From positions 1-7,446 of the forward strand of contig WLNN01000065.1 of assembly GCA_009699765.1 (NCBI GenBank): DNA of 7,446 nucleotides, in the 5' to 3' direction. Both the position numbers and the translations under genes were made by a program. The stretch comes from Actinomycetota bacterium (GTDB lineage: Bacteria; Actinomycetota; Actinomycetes; Nanopelagicales; Nanopelagicaceae). The notes under the pieces are model-generated. The model made no database searches and was not told the origin of the DNA. It was given only the letters and a program-made list of their open reading frames with translations. Shown in pieces: positions 1-4,751 of this stretch; positions within the stretch are counted from its first letter, which is position 1; each line of letters opens with the position of its first letter.

Positions 1-399
1 GGCATCGTCGAAACCATCTTTTCGTGCCTCATCAACAATCTCGTAGTGCGAGTCATACGGAAAAGTTTTGTGCTGTTCGCCATCAGCTTTAGAGGTATGA
101 GGAGAGAAGGTGATGTATCCGGGTTCGGTAAGTTCGAGATATTCGTCGTGCGTTACTACGAAACCCAAATTAGAAAAACAAACTCGCAGTCGACCTAGAG
201 CATGTGGTCTATTTTGAATCTCTTCAGCGATGCGAGCTCTGATTTCTTCCTCGCTAGGTAACGAAATCTTCAAAGCCTGGGCACTTTTAACTGCTCGTCG
301 CATATGACGCGAATATTCGGCAAGAGTTCCATTTACCGTTCTGATTGTTTCGAAAATTCCTGAACCTTCTGGGAAAGGTCTACGCGCGGGATGAATCAC
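1..399 (-). CDS. pabC: Aminotransferase class IV, probable 4-amino-4-deoxychorismate lyase (partial, 3' end outside window)
   Basis: First 133 codons of a fold-type IV PLP enzyme; the gene continues past the left edge. Conserved points in the translation are EGSGIFETIR (residues 11-20), the H32-x-x-R segment after the first strand, an arginine-rich strand near 70-72, and HKTFPYDSHYEIVDEARKDG (110-129), where K111 fits the PLP Schiff-base lysine. The GTG start at 399 overlaps the pabB stop as GTGA and has AGGAGG six bases upstream; the first in-frame ATG (residue 33) lies inside the conserved domain. Class IV enzymes also include branched-chain and D-amino-acid aminotransferases, so sequence alone leaves the substrate open. 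Direct coupling to pabB makes ADC lyase the best reading: it converts 4-amino-4-deoxychorismate to p-aminobenzoate and pyruvate in the cytoplasm, feeding folate synthesis. Confidence 0.85.
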   Translation of the reverse strand, partial: MIHPARRPFPEGSGIFETIRTVNGTLAEYSRHMRRAVKSAQALKISLPSEEEIRARIAEEIQNRPHALGRLRVCFSNLGFVVTHDEYLELTEPGYITFSPHTSKADGEQHKTFPYDSHYEIVDEARKDGFDDA

Positions 400-1409
400 A
401 GTTCTCCTCCTGCGATGGAAATGAGATGACGAGCTTTTAGTTGAGTTTCCTCCCACTCATTCATCGCATCACTGCCCCACGTGATTCCCGCGCCTGTTCC
501 GTATCGAAGGTACTTATCCCCGGTTGTCCAAAAAGTTCTAATCGCAACCGCAAGTTCAGCCCGATCGCCATGAACATAGCCAAGTGCTCCACAATACGGA
601 CCGCGTTGATTCCCTTCGTACTTTTCAATTATCGATAGCGCCGCTGACTTAGGTGCTCCGGAAACCGAACCCGGCGGCATTGTCGCTTGGAAAATATCTA
701 GCCACTGCATATCGGGATGCAAGGTGCCTTCAATATCAGAGACAAGGTGCGTTATCCCAGGATGTTTTTCTTGACGAAAAAGCGCTGAAACTTCAACACT
801 TCCTGGTTCGCAAACCTGAGAAATATCGTTACGCATCAAATCGACAATCATTAAATTTTCAGCTTTATCTTTCTCTCCGAAAGTTTCTTGATTCCAACGG
901 ATCGTTCCCTTGATGGGTGACGAAATTATTTTTTCTCCGTCTCGACTCAAAAATCTCTCTGGGGATGCTGATGCGATCTCGAAGTCAGGAATCTTTAGAT
1001 AACTCGCAAATGGAGCTGGGTTTGCGCGAAGTATCTCGGAGAAAAGCCCCGAAAGATCTTGGGGTTTATCGCCCATGAAGTGGGAGAGTTCGCGACAAGC
1101 ATTGACCTGATAAACATCACCAGCTGCAATCGATTCTCGAATCTGATGAATATACGAGATGTAATCAATCATCTCCATACTTGTCTTCCATGGGCGTTCG
1201 AGTCTCTTCCAACTCTGTTGAGGAAATGGCGCCTCAACAATTTTCTTAAAACGTGCGAAGTGATACTTGCCCTCAAATGTTGCTAGGACTGCCCAGAAAT
1301 TTCCATCGTTAAGGCGACGAGGGTCATCAGTTATTTCAGCTAATTTGGTCGCATGAAGGCCACGCATCCAGAACTGATACCCCTTTCCGAGAAGGGCTGC
1401 ATTTAACAT
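396..1409 (-). CDS. pabB: Aminodeoxychorismate synthase component I
   Basis: A 337-residue chorismate-binding enzyme that, with a glutamine amidotransferase subunit, converts chorismate plus glutamine-derived ammonia to 4-amino-4-deoxychorismate. Visible family motifs are ASASPERFLSRDG (147-158), SSPIKGTIR (163-171), ENLMIVDLMRND (184-195), PPGSVSGAPKS (245-255), RGPYCGALGYV (269-279), AELAVAIRTF (284-293) and YGTGAGITWGS (303-313). The PIKGT lysine (K167) is diagnostic: PabB enzymes carry lysine here, anthranilate synthase usually has PIAGT or PLAGT, so I prefer PabB over TrpE. At 337 residues it is shorter than E. coli PabB (about 450) and lacks much of the N-terminal region, as many actinobacterial homologues do. 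The ATG at 1409 has no Shine-Dalgarno but has TAGCCT exactly six bases upstream, implying a leaderless mRNA. It is followed by pabC with a 4-nt overlap. Confidence 0.93.
   Translation of the reverse strand: MLNAALLGKGYQFWMRGLHATKLAEITDDPRRLNDGNFWAVLATFEGKYHFARFKKIVEAPFPQQSWKRLERPWKTSMEMIDYISYIHQIRESIAAGDVYQVNACRELSHFMGDKPQDLSGLFSEILRANPAPFASYLKIPDFEIASASPERFLSRDGEKIISSPIKGTIRWNQETFGEKDKAENLMIVDLMRNDISQVCEPGSVEVSALFRQEKHPGITHLVSDIEGTLHPDMQWLDIFQATMPPGSVSGAPKSAALSIIEKYEGNQRGPYCGALGYVHGDRAELAVAIRTFWTTGDKYLRYGTGAGITWGSDAMNEWEETQLKARHLISIAGGEL
406..411 (-). promoter_or_regulatory. Strong ribosome binding site for pabC
   Basis: AGGAGG on the minus strand, inside the last codons of pabB, six bases before the GTG at 399. 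It fixes the pabC start and shows that this lineage uses canonical Shine-Dalgarno signals for internal operon genes, while the first genes of transcripts here appear leaderless. Confidence 0.85.
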
Positions 1410-1415
1410 GGGCTA

Positions 1416-1421
1416 AGGCTA
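1416..1421 (-). promoter_or_regulatory. -10 box of probable leaderless pabB promoter
   Basis: TAGCCT on the minus strand, then exactly 6 nt, then the ATG at 1409. It matches TANNNT and would place the transcription start at or next to the A of ATG. No good -35 hexamer is visible at 16-18 bp. The same geometry recurs at four other genes in the window. Confidence 0.6.
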
Positions 1422-1429
1422 CGCACGCT

Positions 1430-1459
1430 TTGGCAGTTCGGCCTCTCCTACGCTAGATT
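1430..1459 (+). promoter_or_regulatory. Promoter of tRNA-Gly
   Basis: TTGGCA at 1430-1435 (one mismatch to TTGACA), an 18-bp spacer, then TAGATT at 1454-1459 (TANNNT). Transcription would start near 1466, leaving a leader of about 8 nt before the mature tRNA at 1474. It lies back to back with the pabB promoter in a 64-bp divergent space. Confidence 0.7.
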
Positions 1460-1473
1460 TACGCCCGCAATAC

Positions 1474-1546
1474 GCGGACGTAGCGCAGCTGGTAGCGCGG
1501 AACCTTGCCAAGGTTCAGGTCGCGGGTTCGAACCCCGTCGTCCGCT
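1474..1546 (+). tRNA. tRNA-Gly, anticodon GCC
   Basis: Complete 73-nt cloverleaf. The acceptor GCGGACG (1474-1480) pairs with CGTCCGC (1539-1545). The anticodon stem GAACC/GGTTC (1500-1504, 1512-1516) encloses TTGCCAA with anticodon GCC at 1507-1509. The T arm is GCGGG (1522-1526), loop TTCGAAC, CCCGT (1534-1538). The discriminator is T1546 and the 3' CCA is not encoded. It reads the GGC and GGU glycine codons and is the first of a Gly-Cys-Val cluster. Confidence 0.97.
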
Positions 1547-1553
1547 CGGATTA

Positions 1554-1599
1554 AAGGTCACTTCTTTCTAGCTTTAAAGTTAGGACGAGGTGACTTTTT
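1554..1599 (+). terminator. Rho-independent terminator after tRNA-Gly
   Basis: AAGGTCAC (1554-1561) pairs with GTGACTTT (1590-1597), with one G-T wobble, and the stem runs straight into five T residues (1595-1599). A second small hairpin, CTAGCT/AGTTAG with a TTAA loop, sits inside the main loop. It begins 8 nt after tRNA-Gly and would separate its transcript from tRNA-Cys. Confidence 0.75.
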
Positions 1600-1623
1600 A
1601 TCTCATCGCTCGATGCTCGCGCA

Positions 1624-1629
1624 TACGAT
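1624..1629 (+). promoter_or_regulatory. -10 box of probable tRNA-Cys promoter
   Basis: TACGAT (TANNNT) ends 9 nt before the tRNA-Cys 5' end, so transcription would begin only a few bases upstream of it. No clear -35 is seen at normal spacing. The terminator just upstream argues that tRNA-Cys needs its own promoter. Confidence 0.5.
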
Positions 1630-1638
1630 CGAAACAAT

Positions 1639-1712
1639 GGTGGAATGGCCGAGAGGCGAGGCAAGGGACTGCAAATCCCTCTACACGGGTTCAAATCCCG
1701 TTTCCACCTCCA
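1639..1712 (+). tRNA. tRNA-Cys, anticodon GCA
   Basis: Complete cloverleaf. The acceptor GGTGGAA (1639-1645) pairs with TTCCACC (1702-1708). The anticodon stem AGGGA/TCCCT (1664-1668, 1676-1680) encloses CTGCAAA with anticodon GCA at 1671-1673. The T arm is ACGGG/CCCGT (1685-1689, 1697-1701). The discriminator is T1709, the U expected for tRNA-Cys, followed by CCA at 1710-1712, so the 3' end seems to be encoded, unlike the Gly and Val tRNAs here. Without CCA the body is 71 nt, ending at 1709. Confidence 0.97.
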
Positions 1713-1770
1713 TTGTTAATAATCTAGAAGTGCATGTCCTGCAGGTCTGTGTTTCAACGGAGAAACGGAA

Positions 1771-1776
1771 TAACCT
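1771..1776 (+). promoter_or_regulatory. -10 box of probable leaderless cupin promoter
   Basis: TAACCT, then 6 nt, then ATG at 1783. The nearest purine-rich stretch (GGAG at 1759-1762) lies 20 nt before the ATG, too far for a ribosome binding site, which supports a leaderless start. A small inverted repeat, GTTTC/GAAAC (1751-1755, 1762-1766), lies just upstream; its meaning is unclear. Confidence 0.6.
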
Positions 1777-1782
1777 TTTAAC

Positions 1783-2136
1783 ATGACTAGCGAATATCTC
1801 GAAGGCCCGGAACGTCCATGGGGTCGCTATCAAGTTCTTGCAGACACTCCCACATATAAAGTAAAAACTATTTGGGTTGAACCTGGTCATCGCCTTTCGC
1901 TACAGCGTCATCAAAAGCGTGAAGAGCATTGGTATATCGTCTCTGGGGTAGCTGATGTTGTTTTAGGTGAAAAGAAATTTAAGGCCCAAGCAGGAGAATC
2001 CGTGGAGGTTGCTATTGGCGAGCAACATCGCATCGGTAATTCCGGCACCGAAGTAATGATCTTCGTTGAAGTCCAACGCGGTACCTACTTTGGCGAAGAT
2101 GATATCGAGCGTATTCAAGACGATTACGCTCGATAG
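1783..2136 (+). CDS. Stand-alone cupin of the mannose-6-phosphate isomerase type II family
   Basis: A 117-residue single-domain cupin matching the C-terminal isomerase domain of bifunctional ManC/AlgA-type proteins, without the nucleotidyltransferase half. Cupin motif 1 spans residues 35-55, with Q41, H43, E48 and G55 in G-x5-QxH-x4-E-x6-G spacing; the family signature SLQxHxxRxEHW is complete at 39-50. Motif 2 spans 71-86, with G71, G79, H82 and N86. Likely metal ligands are Q41, H43, E48 and H82. Family knowledge suggests interconversion of mannose-6-phosphate and fructose-6-phosphate, but small proteins of this kind are often annotated by similarity only, so the substrate is inferred. It sits between tRNA-Cys and tRNA-Val with no sugar-nucleotide genes nearby, and the promoter of tRNA-Val overlaps its stop codon. 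No signal peptide; cytoplasmic. Confidence 0.88.
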   Translation: MTSEYLEGPERPWGRYQVLADTPTYKVKTIWVEPGHRLSLQRHQKREEHWYIVSGVADVVLGEKKFKAQAGESVEVAIGEQHRIGNSGTEVMIFVEVQRGTYFGEDDIERIQDDYAR

Positions 2137-2163
2137 ACCGGCGCTATTTCCATCAGTTATACT
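2134..2163 (+). promoter_or_regulatory. Candidate promoter of tRNA-Val
   Basis: TATACT at 2158-2163 is a near-consensus -10. TAGACC at 2134-2139 (4 of 6 to TTGACA), 18 bp upstream, is a possible -35 and overlaps the cupin stop codon. Start near 2170 would give a leader of about 25 nt before the tRNA at 2195. Confidence 0.5.
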
Positions 2164-2194
2164 TTCGACACAATTAAATAGCTTTACATACCTA

Positions 2195-2266
2195 GGACGA
2201 TTGGCTCAGCGGTAGAGCACCACATTGACATTGTGGGGGTCACTGGTTCGATCCCAGTATCGTCCA
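2195..2266 (+). tRNA. tRNA-Val, anticodon GAC
   Basis: Complete 72-nt cloverleaf. The acceptor GGACGAT (2195-2201) pairs with ATCGTCC (2259-2265). The D stem is GCTC/GAGC. The anticodon stem CCACA/TGTGG (2220-2224, 2232-2236) encloses TTGACAT with anticodon GAC at 2227-2229. The T arm is ACTGG-TTCGATC-CCAGT. The discriminator is A2266 and CCA is not encoded. Its last five bases form the beginning of a direct repeat continuing downstream. Confidence 0.97.
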
Positions 2267-2320
2267 CGTAACATAGTGAAATGGCGAATTAAATCAGTCC
2301 TCGTAACATAGTGAAGTGGC
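2262..2320 (+). repeat. Imperfect 24-bp direct repeat beginning in the tRNA-Val 3' end
   Basis: Copy 1 (2262-2285) and copy 2 (2297-2320) agree at 22 of 24 positions with a 35-bp period. The common core is CGTAACATAGTGAA. Copy 1 starts with the last five bases of tRNA-Val. The pair fills most of the 59-bp gap between the tRNA and the stop codon of the minus-strand repeat-protein gene. Confidence 0.85.
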
Positions 2321-2325
2321 ACTTA

Positions 2326-3765
2326 TCAGTAAGTCGCCGTCATGACACGATTTCCACTCCCGGTTGATGCAACTGCCACAAACTTTCCGTTTCCATACGT
2401 GATGCCCTGCCAATTAATATCGGCGGAGGCAGCACGTGATGTCCACGTTATTCCATCTGGACTTGTCATTACGCGATTGCCGGTACCGCTGCTTGCAACA
2501 GCAACAAAAATTCCATTTCCGTATGCGACTCGGTACCAATAGTTGCTTGCAGACTGTGTTCGAGTGGTCCAAATGATTCCATCTGGACTTGTCATTACGC
2601 GATTGCCGGCACCAAATGGAGCGACTGCAACAAATACACCATTGCCGTAGGCAACACTCCACCATGAAACATCTGCTGCAGAGGCACGTGATGTCCAGGT
2701 AATCCCATCTGTGCTTGTCATCACGCGATTACCTGATCCGGTGGTTGCTACGGCAACAAAGATTCCGTTGCCATATGTGACGCCATACCATTGGTTATTT
2801 GCTGCAGATGTGCGTGATGTCCAGGTAATCCCATCTGTGCTTGTCATCACGCGGTTTCCAGATCCGTCGATTGACACTGCAACAAAAATGCCGTTGCCGT
2901 ATGTGACACTGGTCCATTGATTATCTGCGGCGGGTTGGCGCGCTGTCCAGGTAATACCATCTGTGCTTGTCATCACGCGATTGCCAACTCCGTTGATCGA
3001 AACTGCAACAAAAATACCGTTTCCATATGTGACGCTGTACCAACTGTTATTTGCTGCAGATGCGCGTGATGTCCAGGTAATGCCATCTGGGCTTGTCATC
3101 ACGCGATTACCTGATCCGGTGGTTGCTACTGCAACAAAGATTCCGTTGCCATATGTGGCACTGATCCATTGATTATCTGCCGCCGATGATTGCGATACCC
3201 AAGTCATGCTAATTTCATTGGTAGAAATTGGGCGACTCTGAATAGCTATCTTGGAAACTGCAGCCGAAACAGCCGCCGGAGTGCTGAAAGTAACTATAAA
3301 TGTTCCACTTCCGCTACTAACGCTTAAACCATTACTCCCGCCTCCAGCTTGGAAGGTTCCATTGTTATTAGAAACAATCGCACTCGTCGAAGTCGAGTTA
3401 AAGAGAGCGAGCGGAGTGCTAGACGAATCTCCGAAAGCTTCGATGATGAATTCAACTCCATCACAAGAGGACGGAACATTTGAGACAGTAATCGATTTCA
3501 AGTAAAAAGCGCCCGGAGAGCCATTGATAAAAATTGATTCAGGGGTAAGAGTGAGAGGAGTCGCACCCGAACATGCAACTGTCTGCGAAAACCCTTGCCC
3601 AAAATCAGCTCCCGAACCTGAATTCAGTGAGATATTTCCAGCGAATGTACTTTGAAGAAAGAAGATAGAGCCCACGACAAAGAAAATCGTTGTAAGAAAT
3701 TTCGACCGAACCTTAGTCCGAGAAACCTCCTCAACGGGATCGTCGTGGTAGAAATCTTCAGACAC
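2326..3765 (-). CDS. Secreted seven-repeat beta-propeller protein
   Basis: From the GTG at 3765 (GGAG six bases upstream at 3772-3775) the product has 479 residues. Order: a short acidic N-terminus rich in D and E; a basic residue and hydrophobic segment around 22-42 (KFLTTIFFVVGSIFFLQSTF) ending in a plausible signal-peptidase site before GNISLNSG; a Ser/Thr/Gly-rich domain to about 180 with just two cysteines (C65, C101) that could form a disulfide; then seven repeats of exactly 42 residues (187-479). Each repeat holds a tryptophan strand, YGNG-F-VAV, GNRVMT and SPDGITW, the last being like a sialidase Asp-box one residue short. YGNG recurs at 205, 247, 289, 331, 373, 415 and 457, so a seven-bladed propeller is the natural model. 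No catalytic motif is recognised; binding or adhesion is a guess. The frame is also open upstream to an ATG at 3882 without a Shine-Dalgarno, the alternative start (518 residues). Confidence 0.85.
   Translation of the reverse strand: MSEDFYHDDPVEEVSRTKVRSKFLTTIFFVVGSIFFLQSTFAGNISLNSGSGADFGQGFSQTVACSGATPLTLTPESIFINGSPGAFYLKSITVSNVPSSCDGVEFIIEAFGDSSSTPLALFNSTSTSAIVSNNNGTFQAGGGSNGLSVSSGSGTFIVTFSTPAAVSAAVSKIAIQSRPISTNEISMTWVSQSSAADNQWISATYGNGIFVAVATTGSGNRVMTSPDGITWTSRASAANNSWYSVTYGNGIFVAVSINGVGNRVMTSTDGITWTARQPAADNQWTSVTYGNGIFVAVSIDGSGNRVMTSTDGITWTSRTSAANNQWYGVTYGNGIFVAVATTGSGNRVMTSTDGITWTSRASAADVSWWSVAYGNGVFVAVAPFGAGNRVMTSPDGIIWTTRTQSASNYWYRVAYGNGIFVAVASSGTGNRVMTSPDGITWTSRAASADINWQGITYGNGKFVAVASTGSGNRVMTATY
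2329..3207 (-). repeat. Seven tandem 126-bp coding repeats
   Basis: Seven in-frame units of 126 bp encode the 42-residue blades with no insertion or deletion. Unit 1 lacks the preceding SPDG segment and unit 7 stops after GNRVMTATY, so the array is cut cleanly at one motif boundary. Some units are far more alike in DNA than others: 2713-2779 and 3091-3157, three units apart, differ at one base in 67. Confidence 0.9.
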
Positions 3766-3825
3766 AACATGCTCCAGTTTCAACGGCTGAGGCGAGGCAA
3801 CAAGTACACCCAGAATCGTTCCATA

Positions 3826-3831
3826 AGTATA
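3826..3831 (-). promoter_or_regulatory. Candidate -10 box for the propeller gene
   Basis: TATACT on the minus strand. Start near 3819 would give a leader of about 54 nt before the GTG at 3765 with its Shine-Dalgarno, which supports that start over the upstream ATG. The -35 at 17 bp (TTACCC) is poor. Confidence 0.4.
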
Positions 3832-3890
3832 GGAAAACAGCGAGCAACGGGTAAAAGAGTATTCAAGTTTGAGCCTAAACATAGAGAGCG

Positions 3891-3942
3891 ATTCTAAAAT
3901 TCCTGGGAGTCTCTATGAGGCAAGAAAATGCTTTTTTAGAAT
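3891..3942. repeat. 9-bp inverted repeat in a divergent control region
   Basis: ATTCTAAAA (3891-3899) and its exact complement TTTTAGAAT (3934-3942) are separated by 34 bp. Each arm holds TAGAAT reading outward, a good -10 on each strand: the right arm toward the amidotransferase, the left arm toward the alternative ATG of the propeller frame at 3882 (8-nt gap). It could be an operator pair or two facing promoter elements. Confidence 0.5.
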
Positions 3943-3944
3943 AG

Positions 3945-3950
3945 TAGGAT
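3945..3950 (+). promoter_or_regulatory. -10 box of probable leaderless amidotransferase promoter
   Basis: TAGGAT, then 6 nt, then ATG at 3957. The same bases include AGGA, which could instead be read as a Shine-Dalgarno 7 nt from the ATG. The alternative -10 TAGAAT at 3937-3942 would give a leader of about 8 nt. The shared geometry with other genes favours the leaderless reading. Confidence 0.5.
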
Positions 3951-3956
3951 TTGCCT

Positions 3957-4670
3957 ATGCGTTCGCCAACAGTCCTTTTTATTCAGAATTATGCAACCGA
4001 TCCTCCGCACCTAGTGGCGGAATGGTTGAGTGAATTGGGTTTTGCTATAGAGGTTATTCGCGCATTCGAAGGTCAAGAAATCCCGCAAGAGTTACCGGAA
4101 CACATAAGTTCAGTCATCCCATTAGGCGGTGCGATGAACGCGCTGCAGGACGAGGAATATCCTTGGCTCGCGCACGAGCGGACCTTAATTAAGAAGGTCG
4201 TTGATCAAGGAATTCCGGTTTTAGGGATATGCCTAGGAGCGCAATTACTTGGAGCCGCACTTGGTGGAACGGTTTCACGTCTTAAAGAGAACGAGATCGG
4301 AATCTACGAGATCAACCAAGTAAGTGACGATGCGATCATGAGCGTAGGGTTAAATGCACCTACAACTCAATGGCATGAAGATTACGTCTCTGTATTACCT
4401 GCAGGGGCTACCTTGGTTGCCAATAGTGAACGTTGCCCGACGCAGATATTCAGAGTCGGAAATCTTACGTACGGATTGCAATGTCACCCAGAAGCAGATT
4501 CATCAATCGTGGCACTTTGGGAGAGTAAACCAGATAACGCATTTCTGAATTTCCAAAGTAAGAGTGAGAACGAGACGATAGCTCAGAGAGTTAAAGCACG
4601 TGAAGTTGATTTGCGCAACATATGGAAACCTGTGATACAGAATTGGGGAAAGGCTGTTTTAGCGCTCTAA
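3957..4670 (+). CDS. Class I glutamine amidotransferase domain protein
   Basis: A 237-residue stand-alone GATase1 protein of the GMP-synthase-amidotransferase-like group (COG0518 type). The N-terminal strand VLFIQN leads a Rossmann-like fold; IPLGGAMNA at about 54-62 forms the oxyanion region; PVLGICLGAQLLGAALGG holds the nucleophile C92; GLQCHPEAD supplies H177 and E179. The catalytic triad is therefore intact and it should hydrolyse glutamine to glutamate and ammonia; the ammonia acceptor is unknown. It lacks the GVCLGHQ signature of PabA/TrpG and is not next to pabB, so I do not call it PabA. The ATG at 3957 is preferred over the in-frame TTG at 3951, which lies immediately after the -10/AGGA signal. 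It runs the same way as the oxidoreductase after it, with 81 bp between, in which I see only that gene's -10 box and no convincing terminator. Confidence 0.88.
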   Translation: MRSPTVLFIQNYATDPPHLVAEWLSELGFAIEVIRAFEGQEIPQELPEHISSVIPLGGAMNALQDEEYPWLAHERTLIKKVVDQGIPVLGICLGAQLLGAALGGTVSRLKENEIGIYEINQVSDDAIMSVGLNAPTTQWHEDYVSVLPAGATLVANSERCPTQIFRVGNLTYGLQCHPEADSSIVALWESKPDNAFLNFQSKSENETIAQRVKAREVDLRNIWKPVIQNWGKAVLAL

Positions 4671-4739
4671 AACGGTGGTTCTTCTCACTCTTTCGTTGCA
4701 ACACCTAGTTATTACTCGCGGGTTCTGCTCTCACTGACT

Positions 4740-4745
4740 TAGGTT
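4740..4745 (+). promoter_or_regulatory. -10 box of probable leaderless oxidoreductase promoter
   Basis: TAGGTT, then 6 nt, then ATG at 4752. There is no proper Shine-Dalgarno, only AGG eight bases before the ATG. It indicates that the gene has its own promoter rather than relying on readthrough from the amidotransferase. Confidence 0.55.
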
Positions 4746-4751
4746 TGACCC

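Noticed and set aside
653..1286. Plus-strand open frames opposite pabB
   Set aside because: They lie wholly within a gene with complete family motifs on the other strand and have no recognisable domain or start signals.
1738..1766. CCTGCAGG palindrome and GTTTC/GAAAC mini-hairpin after tRNA-Cys, as a terminator
   Set aside because: The stems are too short and no T run follows; at most an operator, not supportable.
1505..1890. Open frames on both strands running through tRNA-Gly, tRNA-Cys and the cupin start
   Set aside because: They read through structural tRNA genes; both tRNAs fold completely and the cupin has its own start.
2318..2340. Hairpin around ACTTA-TCAG-TAAGT at the end of the propeller gene, as its terminator
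   Set aside because: Five A-T-rich pairs plus three G-C pairs across a bulge, spanning the stop codon, and no T run on the minus strand afterwards.
2342..3172. Several plus-strand open frames across the propeller gene, each with recurring ITRLP and ATATKIPLPY-like strings
   Set aside because: They are antisense shadows of the 126-bp repeats; their repetition follows directly from the minus-strand coding array, and none has a start signal.
2329..3207. Tandem 126-bp repeats considered as a CRISPR array or satellite
   Set aside because: Units are contiguous, in frame and coding throughout, with no short repeat and unique spacer structure.
2195..3956. tRNA-Val to amidotransferase interval as an integrated phage or island
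   Set aside because: There is no integrase, no transposase and no convincing long att duplication; only a short repeat that includes five tRNA bases.
3957..4670. The amidotransferase as the missing PabA
   Set aside because: It lacks the GVCLGHQ signature and other PabA/TrpG features, and is separately placed and transcribed.
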